Shown: positions 21,166 through 32,809, numbered from the stretch's first letter. The stretch is 64,000 nt of DNA from Odobenus rosmarus divergens (GCF_000321225.1 NW_004451504.1:497259-561258); one strand, 5' to 3'. Numbers and translations: made by a program. The notes: a model not told the origin generated them from the sequence alone.

Positions 21166-21544
21166 TGCCAGATCCCCCCGTCTCCAGTCTCTGGCTGCCT
21201 GGCTCCAATTCCTGGAGGCCCCCAATACAATGTAAAAACAATCTGATTTGCAAGGGTTTAATGGGCCAGTCTCAGGCTGAGAAAGGCAGCAGATGTGGCT
21301 TGGATATCTTCTCTGAACATAGGCAGGAGAGGGTGGAGTGATTCCCAAACCTGTCTCCAGAAAATTCAATTTGGATAATTCGGTGAAACAAATCAAGAAC
21401 CTAAAAAATTCCCCTTCCTTTTTGCTTGGTATTTCTGAAAAAATTCAAAAGGACAGGAAAAGCTTCATGCATTCGGAAGAGGAAAATAAGAAAAACCAAA
21501 ATATTTGGGACCAGGAAATTAGTTAAATAATTTAAAAATGATGG

Positions 21545-21945
21545 TCCAGGGACTCCTGGCTCAGTTAGCTAAGCATCAGACTCTTGGTTTCGGCTCAGGT
21601 CGTGATCTTAGGGGTGTGAGATTGAGCCCTGCGTTGGTCTCCCCACTCAGCGGGGAGTCTGTTTGAGATTCTCTCTCTCGGGGCACCTGGGTGGCTCAGT
21701 CGTTAAGCGTCTGCCTTTGGCTCAGGTCATGATCCCAGGGTCCTGGGATCGAGCCCCGCATCGGGGTCCCTGCTCCGCGGGAAGCCTGCTTCTCCCTCTC
21801 CCAGTCCCCCTGCTTGTGTTCCCTCTCTTGCTGTGTCTTTCCCTGTCAAAAAAAAAAAAAAAGAGATTCTCTCTCTCTCCCTTTCCCTCTGCTCCTCCTG
21901 CTCCTGCTCTCTCTCTTTCTCTCTCTCTCAAATAAATAAATCTTT
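21545..21945 (+). mobile_element. CAN-SINE, older copy split by a younger SINE
   Basis: The head and body occupy 21545-21679 (CTTGGTTTCGGCTCAGGTCG). The CT-rich end and AATAAATAAATCTT tail occupy 21863-21945. The interruption is a second SINE. Confidence 0.93.
21680..21862 (+). mobile_element. CAN-SINE, younger nested copy
   Basis: A complete copy running from GGGGCACCTGGGTGGCTCAG to poly-A. A 15-base exact target duplication (GAGATTCTCTCTCTC) flanks it at 21665-21679 and 21863-21877. The body (CTTCTCCCTCTCCCAGTCCC, CTTGTGTTCCCTCTCTTGCT) is the arctoid-type sequence as I recall it. Confidence 0.96.
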
Positions 21946-22250
21946 AGGAAAAATGATCCTCCAAACAGTTTACAAAAAAAAAGAATATTTCTGATATCAT
22001 GTCAAGCAGAAAAAAAAAAGCCGACACTAAATTGTATATACAACACGGTAGGCAAAATACCAAATCATTAACTGATGGTGTTTGCCTTTAAGCCTGGGAT
22101 CCTGGGTTGCTTTTGCATTTTCTTTATTCTTTGTAGTAGCCTCCAATTTTTCTATGAAGGATATATATTACTTTTGTAATGAAGATATTTAAATAAGCTA
22201 AGTGTTTTCTCCTATTTTTAAAAACATAGGGAATGAATTATTGGTTAGCT

Positions 22251-23855
22251 TATGTAAGGAAGATAATCAGCGGACTTGTGTTCAAAGGAAAAGACTTGCT
22301 TACATAAAAACTGATAAATATGCAATCATGTTTTCATTTAAAATGAAATGTCTAAAGTATTTATGAACTGTTTCTTCAGTGGTTTCCTGTTTACCCAGCC
22401 ACCAGCTATAAGCAGGTGGATTGAGCAGGCTTCTAAAACCCAAGGAAAAGTACCCAGATGAATTGCTGCTGAGGGAAGTTCTGGGAAGATTCGGTTTTCT
22501 ACCAGGCATTAAGTCCTCAGTGTCAGAGGGCTCAGACTGATTTCCTGAATTTGGGGTCCCCGTGAAACAAAAGAAAAGGGCAGAAGCAAATCCTTCCCCA
22601 ACCTCTGTTCCAGATCTTGATTCATGCCTCTGCCGCCTGGGTTATGTCTTTGAGTGATTTTTTCCATGACAATTGCAGGGATGGCATGTTTTGTGAACCT
22701 CTCAGATTTGAGCATGTCTTTCCGAGGGCTTTGCTCATGGAGGACCATTCAGTATCACAGCCCGTTTCCCTCCTGAATCTGTAGGTGCTTTCTGGGGTCA
22801 GGTGTATTTGTAGCTGCAGAAAACCTGAAGCCAGCTTGATTTTCCTTCGTTTGTATGTTGCCTGCAGCTTTCCCCTGTCCCCCCAGTTATTCAACTGCCT
22901 CCCCTGGTTGCCCTAGGTCCGGCCAGCTGGGACATGTGAGGCAAATTTGCTGTGTAACAGAAGACCTTGGATGATAGAGTTAATGGTGTGATATCAAGTG
23001 AGGGGCCCCCCTCTCTGAGCCTGGGTCCCCCCACTCATAGGACAAGGAGCTTTATCTCCAGCATGCAGGTTGTGGCGAGGCCCCAGTAGATCACCCCTGG
23101 CACCCAGGACCTCATTAAGCCTCAGCTCCGTTTCCTGCCTCAGGAATAATCGTCATTTCCATTGTCCCTCAGATGTAAGGGCTTTTCTGTGTGGTGGCTG
23201 CCCCGCGGGGCCCCACCTCTGCCCCCTCAGCCACAGTTACCACAGTCCAAACAGACTCTCGGAAGAAGTTCCCCAGGCCATTTGCAAGGAAAATTCCCGT
23301 GGCTGATACTTATTTTTACAGTAAACATGGGTCCATGGCCAGGGACATGTAAGGTGTCCCCATCAGGGCTGTTAGCACCCAGCTGGGGCTTTTGGATTAC
23401 GTCCCACTGTGGGAAGCGCCCAGGTTGAAGGGTCCCTATCTTGATACCATTGCCTATCCAGGGAAGCATGGTGTCCTCATGGGAAGAGCCAGACCACATC
23501 CCAACCTACCCTGGCCTCTGATCAGCTCCGATTAACTCTAGAGACATTTCCTTGACTCTCAAGTGGGGAGAGCATCCCTGCTTGTGGGTTCATCAGAAGG
23601 AATACTTGAGAGCGTTGGGTGGCAAAGGAGCCCAGAGGTGGGGCTGAGCTAGACCGCAGGTCGCTCTGGGCAGTCTCCTGTGCCTTGTCTCTCCCACTGC
23701 TCCCTCTTCCCCCACGTAGGCACACCCTCCTCTTCCCGTGGGTCTGGGACCCTCATGGGAAAGGACTTGAAACCTGCCCACAAAGACAATTCAGACTTGA
23801 TAGACGTGTCACAAGCCGGAAGTGGGGACATGTAGGCAGCAGAGAGGCAGTATGC
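22251..23855. other. No gene seen
   Basis: Intronic DNA without recognised repeats or supported exons. Confidence 0.5.
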
Positions 23856-24540
23856 TTGTGTGTGGTATGTGGTGTGATATGTGTGTGGTGTGCGTACCTG
23901 TCTACGTGTGACGTGTAAGGTATGTGTGGTATGTATGTGTGGTCTCTGTGTGTGATATGTATGTTTGTGGGGGGTGTGTCTGTGTGTGTGGTGTATATGG
24001 TGTATATGTATGGTATTGTGTGTGTGTGTGTGGTGTGTGTGGTACTGTGTGTGTGTAGGGTGTTGGTGTGTGTGGTGTGTGTGGTGTGTGTGTGTAGGGT
24101 GTGTATGTGTGTGTGTGGTGTGTGTGTGGTGTGGTGTGTGTGTGGTGTGTGTGTGTGGTGTGTGTGGTGTGTGTGTGTGGTGTGTGTATGGTGTGTGTGT
24201 GTTGTATAGTGTGTGTGTCCGTGTGTATGGTGTATGTGTGTGGTATTGTGTGTGTGTATGTGGGGTGTGTGGTACTGTGTGTGTGGTGTGTGTGGTGTGG
24301 TGTGTGTATGGTGTGTGTGTGTGTGGTGTGTATGGTGTGTGTATGTGTGTGGTGTGTGTGGTATTGTGTATGTGTGTGTGTGTGGTGTGTGTGGTGTATA
24401 GTGTGTGTGTCTGTGTGTATGGTGTATGTGTGTGGTGTGTGTGGTGTATAGTGTGTGTGTCTGTGTGTACGGTGTATGTGTGTAGTGTGTGTGTGGTGTG
24501 TGCAGTGTGTGTGTGTGTGTGTCTGTGTATCTGTTGGTGG
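23856..24540. repeat. Large GT-rich minisatellite
   Basis: About 685 bases of TGTGTGG-type units. A longer unit of about 50 bases, containing TATAGTGTGTGTGTCTGTGTG then GGTGTATGTGTGTGG with variants, recurs near 24205, 24389 and 24438. Reading frames through it encode His-Thr or Cys-Val repeats and are not genes. Confidence 0.95.
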
Positions 24541-26455
24541 TGACAGAGGCCCAGGGAGGGCGGAGTAGAGACCCTGCCGTTGGCTGTGGGTTCAGGACGC
24601 TTGGGAACAAGCCATGCGTGTGACCGTCCCGGGCCCTCTGGGGATGACACCAGGGGTTACAGAGGCAGAGCGCTGGGGGACAGTTTCTCTGCTCAGGCTC
24701 TGCGTACCTCGCGGGCAGATCTCTGAGCTGGTGAGCCCGGAGCAGCGTCAGTAAGTGGCTCAGGAAGGCAGGGACAGGTGGAGTGTGGCATTGTGTGGGC
24801 ACCTGCACGCAGGTCCTGGTCTATCAGCCGCACAATGGCTGTGGACCGTGGGCTTTATGCCCGGATGCGGGTGAGAAAGGCGAGGCTCAGAGAAGTCAGA
24901 GACTTGTCCTGCGTCTGTCAGCAACCGCTTGGCCACGCCTGCGTCAGAACGCTAGGCTGCGGGCCACCAGGCCAGTATCCCCCATCCCACCCCCTGGCCC
25001 AGGACCGCAGCTGGCTGGAGGCTGCCTTCGGGGAAGCCTGCTCTCAGCATCCAGACAGACCTTCAAAGGAGTGGACTTTGCAGAGAGATGTAGGTCTATG
25101 AATGCTGCCGTGGGACTCCCCGGGAAGGGACCCTCTTAGGGGCCCGAGGCTCAGGGCTGGGGGGCTGAGAGGTGCCCTCTTGTTGGTGGCCCAGAGCCTT
25201 TGGGGGGCGGCTGGCTTGCATGGTGAGGCTCACAAGAGATGAAGCCTGGCAGCTCACCACCCAAATATTAGTCTGTAGGGACAAAGAGGTCTCCTCGGGA
25301 CACCTGTTCTCTCTAGGTGGCCAGAGCCACACTCAGAGGGTCCAGTGCTTAATGGCTGTGGCTTCTGATGGCCAGATGCCTCTTATTATCACTGCAGAGA
25401 CTGATGTCCCCCCAGGCCTGGCTGAGCCTCCCCTGGTACAGTCCCTACCAGCCAGGCGGGTGCTGCGGGGTCTGGCTCTGGGTCACCTTGCACCCCGCAG
25501 CCCTGCTCTGTGCTAGTCTAAGAAAGTTCTTTCTCCCAGATGTGACCAGTTTAATTCGGCCAGATTATGATCATTTTTAAAAAATTTTAAGCATCCTTTT
25601 TAAACGGCTATTAAACTTCAAAATTATGTTACAGCCAAATTTGTCAGCCATACCTTAGACTTTAGTCGGTTTCCTTGATCGCACTAATTCATCGATCACA
25701 CTGATTTTTTTCTACAACATCTTCCCCTTTCTTGGATTATTTGATGGGATTAATTCCGCATTTGGCTGGAATGCACATACAAGTAAAAAAAAGATTTTTT
25801 TTTTCCAGAAAAAAACTCCTCCCCAGAGTCTGAGCATGACAAGCAGTTTTTGTCCCCAGCAGCACCCTGGTGCCCAACACAGAGCCCCCACACAGTAGCT
25901 GCTCGGCGAATGCACTTCCTCAAAAACTCACAAATGAACCAGAGGGCCGGCCTGTCCCCCGACCTGGGGTCCCTCCTGTTCCCTGGCTGCCTCTTCCCTG
26001 CACTGGCTCCTGGGTGCTGGGGCCAATGTGTGAATTGTCCCCTCCGTTCATCTGCAGGACAGACTCAGGATGTGGAGAGTGGGCATCTTGGAGGATTTTG
26101 TCTCCTTATTTCCACTTCAATTTCTTTTTTTTTTTTTTAAATATATATTGAAATTCTGCAAAGGGATCTGCATGCTCAAGATTAAGGATTTCGAAGAGTA
26201 GGAAAGTGTATACAGTGGCCAGGAAGTCTGCCTCCTGGCTCTGGCCCCGCCCCCAGCTCCCTCCCAGGGGCAGCGCTCCCTCTGGTTCCCTCCCCCCCCA
26301 AACTCCTTCCAGAACTCCTCTGAGTGTGTAGAGCACTGCGTGTGCACCTGTCCTTGGAGGAGGAGAATGGACACATCCCGGACGCGCAGTCTCCCTGTTA
26401 CATTTAACAAGCCAACCACCCACTTCGAAGGCACCAGACAGGACAGGCAGTTCCC
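24541..26455. other. No gene seen
   Basis: GC-rich DNA to 25530, then an AT-rich block (25530-25830) with no recognised element. A poly-T run near 26120 precedes ordinary sequence. Possible weak MIR at 24820-24960. Confidence 0.5.
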
Positions 26456-26459
26456 GGTT

Positions 26460-26580
26460 CCTTTTAGGAAGTTTCCAGTTCTATGATTATTGGTAGCTGA
26501 ATGAACTAACGCTAGGAGACCCTAAGGGGTTGTCCTGGGTCACCCAGCTGGGGAGGAGTGGGATTCAGTCCCTAGGGATG
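26460..26580 (-). repeat. MIR fragment, minus orientation
   Basis: GAGACCCTAAGGGGTTGTCC then GGTCACCCAGCTGGGGAGGA with GTGGGATTCAG is a diverged reverse MIR core. Confidence 0.4.
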
Positions 26581-26598
26581 GCTTCTGAGCCAGGAGGA

Positions 26599-26628
26599 GG
26601 AGGGGCAGGGAGGGGGCAGGGAGGGGGC
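26599..26628 (+). other. G-quadruplex-capable G-run cluster
   Basis: A GGGGCAGGGAG-type unit repeats, giving at least four runs of three or more Gs with short loops. Confidence 0.7.
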
Positions 26629-27264
26629 GAAGCATCGCTGCCATGGGGGTTTATTGCCCCTTGTGCCCCAGTTCATTTGAGTCCCCTGCTTCCCGTTGTT
26701 TCGGCCACCACAAATGATCTGTGCAGACCGCCTCGTCCACAGGCCTTTGCCTCTGCTGAGCCCACCTGTGCCAGGTGGACGCACCCCGGTCCCGCCTGGT
26801 CTGGCTTTTCATCTCCCTCACCACGTTCTTGCATGCTAGACATTCTTTTCTGGACATTTCTGGTCAGAAGAGAGCCCAGAGGCCCCTTCCCCCCCCACCC
26901 CCACTTTACTAGCTGACATTTAACAACATCCACTGAGGAGGGTCCTGGGCAGGGACAGGGCCTGATTTCTCCTCAAGGGTGCTCCCCTCAGAAAGCCCTT
27001 TGCTAAGGCAGTTTGTCTCCCAAATGTGGACAGAAGCCCACCTGCATCAAAATCCCGGGAGCTGGGAGGAGTTAGAGTCCCAGGAGAGGGCCCTGGGGTC
27101 TGTAGCTGGCGGGAGGAGGGAGCCAGCCTCCACATGACCGGACGCGCAGCAATGTTTGGAAATGGCCAGTCTTTCCCCGTCAGGCAATGCCCACGCTGGA
27201 GTGTGGTCGCTCAGGGAACCCTCAGGAAAGAGGAGACACGGAGTCATGGGTACAGATCAGCACA

Positions 27265-27470
27265 ATAACAACCAGTGACGTGACAGGCACTCTACAGTTT
27301 ACAACATCCTGTGGGATGTCCGGTCCAAATAGCGCTGATTTTCAAATTGGCCCCATGAGGCCCAGAGAAGCGAAGTGACTGGACTGAGGTCTCTGCTGTC
27401 TGGGGAGTTTGGATTGGGGTCTGGAAGCCAGTTCTCTGTGCTCCACCTGACAGCGCTCCACAGGCCCCAG
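27265..27470 (-). repeat. MIR, minus orientation, diverged
   Basis: ACAGGCACTCTACAGTTTAC, ATGAGGCCCAGAGAAGCGAA and a TGGACTGAGGTC stretch fit the reverse MIR. Confidence 0.5.
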
Positions 27471-27764
27471 AGATTAGGAGGCCCACAGGCGTTGGGGGTG
27501 GGGGGCCCGGAAACCTAAAGTTTGAGCCCTGAAGGGAAGTATGTTGGGGCTCCTGCTGTCACCACCCAAGGATGCGTTGCCTGGGAACATGAGCGCGTGC
27601 GTGCTGGGGTGCTCTTTTCCCTGGGAATCCCCAATATGCGGGGGCCCCATGGCAGGGCAAAGACAACACCTCTGATGGTCCCAGACCCTGTTCTTGCCCC
27701 TGTAGGCCGTCCCTCTGCTAGGTGGGCACCTGCAGTGAGCCTGATGCCTGCTCATACCGCACCA

Positions 27765-27905
27765 ACACCATTTGAGTTACGCCTCACCTCAGAAATGGGA
27801 AGGATGATCCCCATTGCACCGTGGAGAAATCAGTTTACTGGTTAAGCATCCTTAACCAGTAAACAGTCAGGATTTGAACCCAGAGCTCGTGTGTGTTGCA
27901 CCCTG
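27765..27905 (-). repeat. MIR, minus orientation, with local hairpin
   Basis: GATCCCCATTGCACCGTGGA and GTCAGGATTTGAACCCAGAG are MIR landmarks. The usual middle part is replaced by a perfect inverted repeat at 27833-27864. Confidence 0.65.
27833..27864. repeat. Perfect 14-bp inverted repeat, 4-base loop
   Basis: Arm GTTTACTGGTTAAG (27833-27846), loop CATC, then its exact reverse complement (27851-27864). Confidence 0.98.
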
Positions 27906-28377
27906 CTTTGTGCTGTGATGATTTTTGGGGGGAGGCTCATATTTTTCTAGCCTCCAGGATCCTCCAGATCCCACTTTGATGACGGAGTCAAAGAGGTAGC
28001 TGACTCTTTGGATTTGCAGGAGAAAGTGTGTCTTGATGAAGGAGTTGCGGATGTTTAGCTCAAAGAGGGCCTACGAGGACTAGAATTTGTACACTCCAGC
28101 TCCAGGAAATGGAAAGTGGATCATTTCTCAGTGGGAGAGGAGTTTAGCTCCAGTCTAAGGAAGGACTTTTTAACAACAGAACTCTCCTGAGACGGAGCAG
28201 GCTGGCCGGTGAAGTAGTGAGCTCCCCATCCCTGGAAGCATGTGCACTAAGAAAGATACTCACAGGTCAGGGGAGTCCTAGACTGGGTACGTGTTGGAAG
28301 TGATGCATTTGGGCTGTCAAATCTTAGTAGGTTCTGATTATTTGGCTCATGGTCTTGAGATACTCTAAGTGCCTTCT

Positions 28378-28578
28378 TCTTTTTTTTTTTTTTAAAGGTT
28401 TTATTTGTTTATTTGAGAGAGAGAATGAGAGATAGAGAGCACGAGAAGGAAGAGGGTCAGAGGGAGAAGCAGACTCCCTGCTGAGCAGGGAGCCCGATGC
28501 GGGACTCGATCCCGGGACTCCAGGATCATGACCTGAGCCGAAGGCAGTCGCTTAACCAACTGAGCCACCCAGGCACCC
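28378..28578 (-). mobile_element. CAN-SINE
   Basis: Poly-T, a GA-rich body, then GATCATGACCTGAGCCGAAG and the reversed head GAGCCACCCAGGCACCC. A 22-base target duplication with one mismatch flanks it at 28356-28377 and 28579-28600. Confidence 0.96.
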
Positions 28579-28639
28579 TGAGATATTCTAAGTGCCTTCT
28601 GAATCCTCAAAGCAACACATAGATCTGCTTTGTGCTTTC

Positions 28640-29060
28640 TTTTTTTTTTTTTTTTTTTAGGGCAGTTTTAGGTTCACAGAAAAATTGAGCAGAAAGTACA
28701 GAGACTTCCATATGCTCCCTGCCCCCACATACCCACAGCCTCCCCCATGATCAACATCCCCGCCAGAGGGGTACATTTCCTACAGTGAATACCTGTATTG
28801 GCACATCATTATTACCCAAAGTCCACAGGGCTCCCTTGTACATTCTATGGGTTAGATCAAATGTATAATGATGTGTATCCTCCACTACAGCCTCATAAAA
28901 GCAGTTTTGCTGCCCTAAACATCTTCTGTGCTCTGCCTATTCACCCCTCCCTCCCCCTGACCCCTGGCAGCTACTGAGCTTTTTACAATCCCCATAGTTT
29001 TGCCTTTTCCAGAATGTCATATAACTGAAATCATACAGTATGTAGCCTTTTCAGATGGGC
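28640..29060. mobile_element. Old LINE (L1-type) fragment
   Basis: GTTTTAGGTTCACAGAAAAA, CTCCCTGCCCCCACATACCC, CCCTGGCAGCTACTGAGC and GTCATATAACTGAAATCATA match a common dispersed L1-type sequence in reverse. Confidence 0.55.
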
Positions 29061-29080
29061 ATCTGTCACTTAGGAATTCT

Positions 29081-29100
29081 ATCCATCCATCCATCCATCC
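29081..29100. repeat. (ATCC)5 microsatellite
   Basis: Five exact ATCC units. Confidence 0.95.
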
Positions 29101-30310
29101 AGTCATTTGGCAGAGAGTGACCGGAGCCTGCCTTATGCTGAGCACGGTTCTCGGTTCTCCGTGCAGGGGAGGCAGCCGTGAACTGAGAGAGAGAAGAGCC
29201 CTGCTTTCATTCTGAAAACCAGTCCCTCTGACCCGCTCTGAGGGCCAGACCCTGTCACTGTGTGAGCTGAGACCATGTGGCACGGCTATTTCCCCTGCAT
29301 GGTCCCTGCTTGGCCGGCATCTCTCAAATTTGGTCTAATCCCAAGTCCTTAGACCCTTCCCCCTGCTCTAGACTCAGTCAGTCATCGGAACCTTCCGCTG
29401 TGTGTGAGTGACAGAGCCAGAGTCCCAAAGAGCCTGAGGCATGCCCCGTCCGGAGCAAAGAGCAAAGCATCACAGGGATTGTGTGAGTTTAGGGCAGGGC
29501 TGGAATGGGCCCTTAGGGTTTCACCCGCGAGGGTGGCATGGGAGCCTTCTTGTTTTCAATGTTTTCCCAAACCTCTTCCCTTGGCTGTTCCCCAGACCTG
29601 CCTGCCTTCCACCTCATGCAAGGGGAAACGGCACACTCTTCCCTCAACCTTGTGGGGCTCCCCATCACCCCGCTGCTGCTGGGGCCTAGAAGGTCACAGG
29701 ATGGCGTTCCTCCAAAGAAGAGGGAGCAGGCAGTGTCCTCTGGGGTCGCTTACCCTGCCCCCAGCCTAAGCCCTTCTCCCTCTTTGAGAAGGAATTCAGG
29801 AGGGTTGGCCCAGGGCCCCCCAGTGCCCCACACCTGGGTCAGAGCTCCCGCTTCCTGTGGGCAGGAACCAGAGGCAGCCCGTGACTCAGGGAGGCACATT
29901 CTAACCTGCCCGCCACAGCAACGCCCATTGCCCACCCAACCCCGGCTCACGCAGCCACCTGCCCTCGGCAGCCCTCACGGAGCACCCACCGCAGCTGTGG
30001 GGCTTCACAGGCAGACACGTGCCCATGTCTACCCTTCCACCACCCTGCCAAGTCATCTTCATGCTCAGGAAACGGGGGTGGGGGGTGGGGAGGACATAAT
30101 TTGCTCAAAAATGTTACGCAGGGAAGGAGAACAGAGCTGGGACTCCAACTCGTGCCAAGCCCAGGCTCCGAACCGGTGTTCAGGTTTATCGCTCTGCCCT
30201 GGACAGCCCGGACCAGGACCAGGACCCGAGGGGCTTTCAACCTGCCTGAGTTACCACCTTCCAGCGGCGGCATTGACAGACCCTCTCCCCTCTGCCATCT
30301 GATTTAACTC
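29101..30310. other. No gene seen; long ORF of doubtful meaning
   Basis: A weak L2-like piece lies at 29101-29220. A 254-codon plus-strand frame (29538-30302) is Pro/Ser-rich, matches no family I know and lacks supporting signals. I treat it as chance in GC-rich DNA. Confidence 0.5.
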
Positions 30311-30324
30311 CTGCCACCCCGGCA

Positions 30325-30465
30325 GCCAGCAAGCAGGGTACTTCGCAGAGAGAGAGACTGAGGCTCAGAGAGGTTAAGGAACTTGTCCAGGGTCACACGG
30401 GGCTCATGAGCCGCACGGCTGTGAGTTAAAAGCCGGATTCCAGACTCTAAACCCCACACCCATCC
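30325..30465 (-). repeat. MIR, minus orientation
   Basis: GACTGAGGCTCAGAGAGGTT then AAGGAACTTGTCCAGGGTCA is the reverse MIR core. Confidence 0.8.
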
Positions 30466-31194
30466 CTGCTTGCTCCTTGCTGCCCGAAGTCCGAGGCAGC
30501 TACCCAGAGTCCATAAAAATCAAATCACTAAATTGTTCACACAAATACACACATGCCTGTCTCGATTCAGGAAGAGGATAAACGTAGAACAAACAAGATC
30601 ATTTTCCTGTGTGGAGCCTGTCTTGTTACTCGTCAGGACTGGGAAAGGAAGGGAACTTTCCCCCCAGCCCGAGAAATCAGCCTCTGGGACACTCACCTGC
30701 CGGCTCTCTCTTTGTGCTGGGACCTCCTGTCCTCTTGGCAGTGGGGAGGCGACAGGACCAGCCCCTGCCCGGGGGCCCCCTTGTCCAGAGCGAGCCACAC
30801 GGGCACCTCGGGTGCTCCCTCGTCCCGGCAGGGCTGCCTGATGTCTTCACCCCTCCTAGGAGGTGAAGTGGTGGAGGGAACAGCTCATCTTTCAAGGGCT
30901 GGGTGGTGATGTCACCGCCCTCCTGGGCACTTCCTCCCTCCACCTCCAACCCAGCCCAGGGCTCTTGCCCAGCAACCAGGGGTGGCCGGTCTGGCTACAG
31001 TTTCTAGAACCCACGCCTGCAGAGGCCAGGCTGGGACAGCTGCCGCAACCCGGGGCCCTGCCTGCCCTGTGAGCCTTGAGAGTTCCGTGAGCCACATGGG
31101 AGATTTCCAGGTTAGCCCAAGGAATGTTCTATTGTGTAGACTGGCTGCGCTTTAGAGCCACAGGGTGGCAAAGGTGTCCAGTGCTCAAAAGCAG

Positions 31195-31430
31195 CAGGTC
31201 CTGGATCCGCGTCCCCACGCTCTCTGCCTAAGGGCCTCGGGAAAGTGGCTTAACCTCTCTGAGCTGGGAGACGGAGCAGAGAGCGTGACAAGTGTCATAG
31301 GGGGAGTGGTGAGGATTAATTACAGCCCTGACCCATCCGTAACTTGTGTTCTGTGTCAGGCATTTTTCTAAGTACCTAAATGGATGAACTCAGCTAATCT
31401 TCACAGGAACCCAGGCAGACTTGCTCCAAA
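31195..31430. repeat. MIR pieces
   Basis: AAAGTGGCTTAACCTCTCTG marks a plus copy at 31195-31320. GTGTCAGGCATTTTTCTAAG and AACTCAGCTAATCTTCACAG mark a minus copy at 31350-31430. Confidence 0.6.
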
Positions 31431-32570
31431 GTCTGTGTGCTTAACCGCCGTACTATCCCCTTCCTCAACTAAATGCAATCATGGATGTGAAAAGTGGATT
31501 GCATAGCGGGTCACCCCTAAAAACTAGCATTCTTCCCTCTGGCATTGCGATCGGCAGTTGGCTTACTGTGTAAGGGAGGGAGTTTGTCTAACACAACGTT
31601 TGGCTTTTCTCATTACTTCCCCCACCTGACTGTTTTGCTGTCCGAGTTCTAGCATAAACAGGCAGCTGGCCTCCCAAGTGGCAGAAACGTGGAAAAGACT
31701 TTGGAGAAGGAGCACATTTCCCTGTCTTGTTTTCTGGCGAGTGTGAGGTTTGTGCCCCCTCCCCCCGGAATCTGGGGATGTTTGGCAGCAGTCTCCTCCC
31801 ACTTCAACACTGATTGGTTGTCTTGGCTTCACTCCCCAGACTTGGAGACTTAGGGATCTTAGCAGCTTCAAAGCTTGCAAGGCAGGACCTTTCCAATGGA
31901 TGTATTTTAAAGGTCTTAAAACCTTTCCTTCAAAAGAGACCAGATAAAGTGGAATTGGGGAGTAGATCGGAGGGTCAGAACCCCACCTGCTGGTCTCCCC
32001 TTTCCCTGTTACCTTCTCTGAAGCAAGTCCACAAACAGTGATCCAGTTCCACTCCGTCCTCTTGGAGATAGGGAAACTGAGTCCCAGGAAGCTGTATCAG
32101 GATCTGTGCCCGATGTGGCCACGTGGACTGGTTGCATAGACTTGAGTCAAGTCCCTCCCTGGCCTGGGTGCCTCAGGTGACGCCCTGGAGTACTGGCCTG
32201 TCCTACCACATTAGGACTCCCTACCCTGAGAGTTCCCACTTCCCAGGTGGGGACAGGGCTCTGGGGAGAGACTGCATGGGGTCCACTAAACGGGTATGCA
32301 GCCCTCTAAATGGTACACAGAATCGTACGTGTGTGCCTTTTCTGGGTGAGAGGATCAATTGCCTTTCTCAGTTCGGGAAGACCAAAGCATGTTGAGACCC
32401 GTCAGAACAGAGACTTCTCAAAATTCCCAGCTGGTACATTCTTGGGTACCTTGTCTATGGGATGAAAATCCTCAATTACCTGAATCCAATGTTACTGCTT
32501 CTGTAAATGCTATTTACTGAGAGAGCTCAGAAAGGCAACCCCGTCTGTCTACACACTTTTCCATATACCG
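31431..32570. other. No gene seen
   Basis: Non-coding DNA. A possible short MIR remnant (GGGAAACTGAGTCCCAGGAA) lies at 32050-32100. Confidence 0.5.
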
Positions 32571-32581
32571 CTGTAATGTAG

Positions 32582-32797
32582 ATTTTTTTCCTAAGATTTT
32601 ATTTATTTATTTATTTTTGAGAGAGAGTGCACATTAACATGAGCGGGAGGGAGAGACGCAGAAGGAGAGCGAGAATCAGGCTCCCCACTGAGCAGAGAGC
32701 CCGATGATGATGATGATGTGGGGCTCGATCCCAGGACCCCAGGATCATGACCTGAGCTGAAGGCAGGCGCTTAATCGACTGAGCCACCCAGGTGTCC
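32582..32797 (-). mobile_element. CAN-SINE with internal GAT repeat
   Basis: Poly-T start, a GA-rich body and the reversed head GAGCCACCCAGGTGTCC. Target duplication CTGTAATGTAG at 32571-32581 and 32798-32808. The internal GAT tract expands to five units at 32703-32717. Confidence 0.95.
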
Positions 32798-32809
32798 TGT
32801 AATGTAGTT

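Larger units (their letters stand above)
21200..22250. repeat. Unclassified old AT-rich repeat around the SINEs
   Basis: The flanks of the nested SINEs (GGAAATTAGTTAAATAATTT on the left; GCTTTTGCATTTTCTTTATT and ATATATATTACTTTTGTAAT on the right) look like a dispersed mammalian repeat. I cannot name the family. Confidence 0.35.

Noticed and set aside
21338..21526. 62-codon Lys/Asn-rich frame
   Set aside because: It lies in AT-rich repeat-like DNA flanking the nested SINEs and matches no protein I know.
23856..24540. Possible CRISPR-like array
   Set aside because: Repeats are simple-sequence variants without unique spacers, in a mammalian genome.
23922..24543. Plus-strand Cys-Val repeat frames
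   Set aside because: The same tandem array in other frames, with no supporting signals.
23649..24808. Minus-strand frames of 333 and 351 codons made of His-Thr repeats
   Set aside because: They are translations of the GT-rich minisatellite. All frames stay open because the repeat lacks stop codons on that strand.
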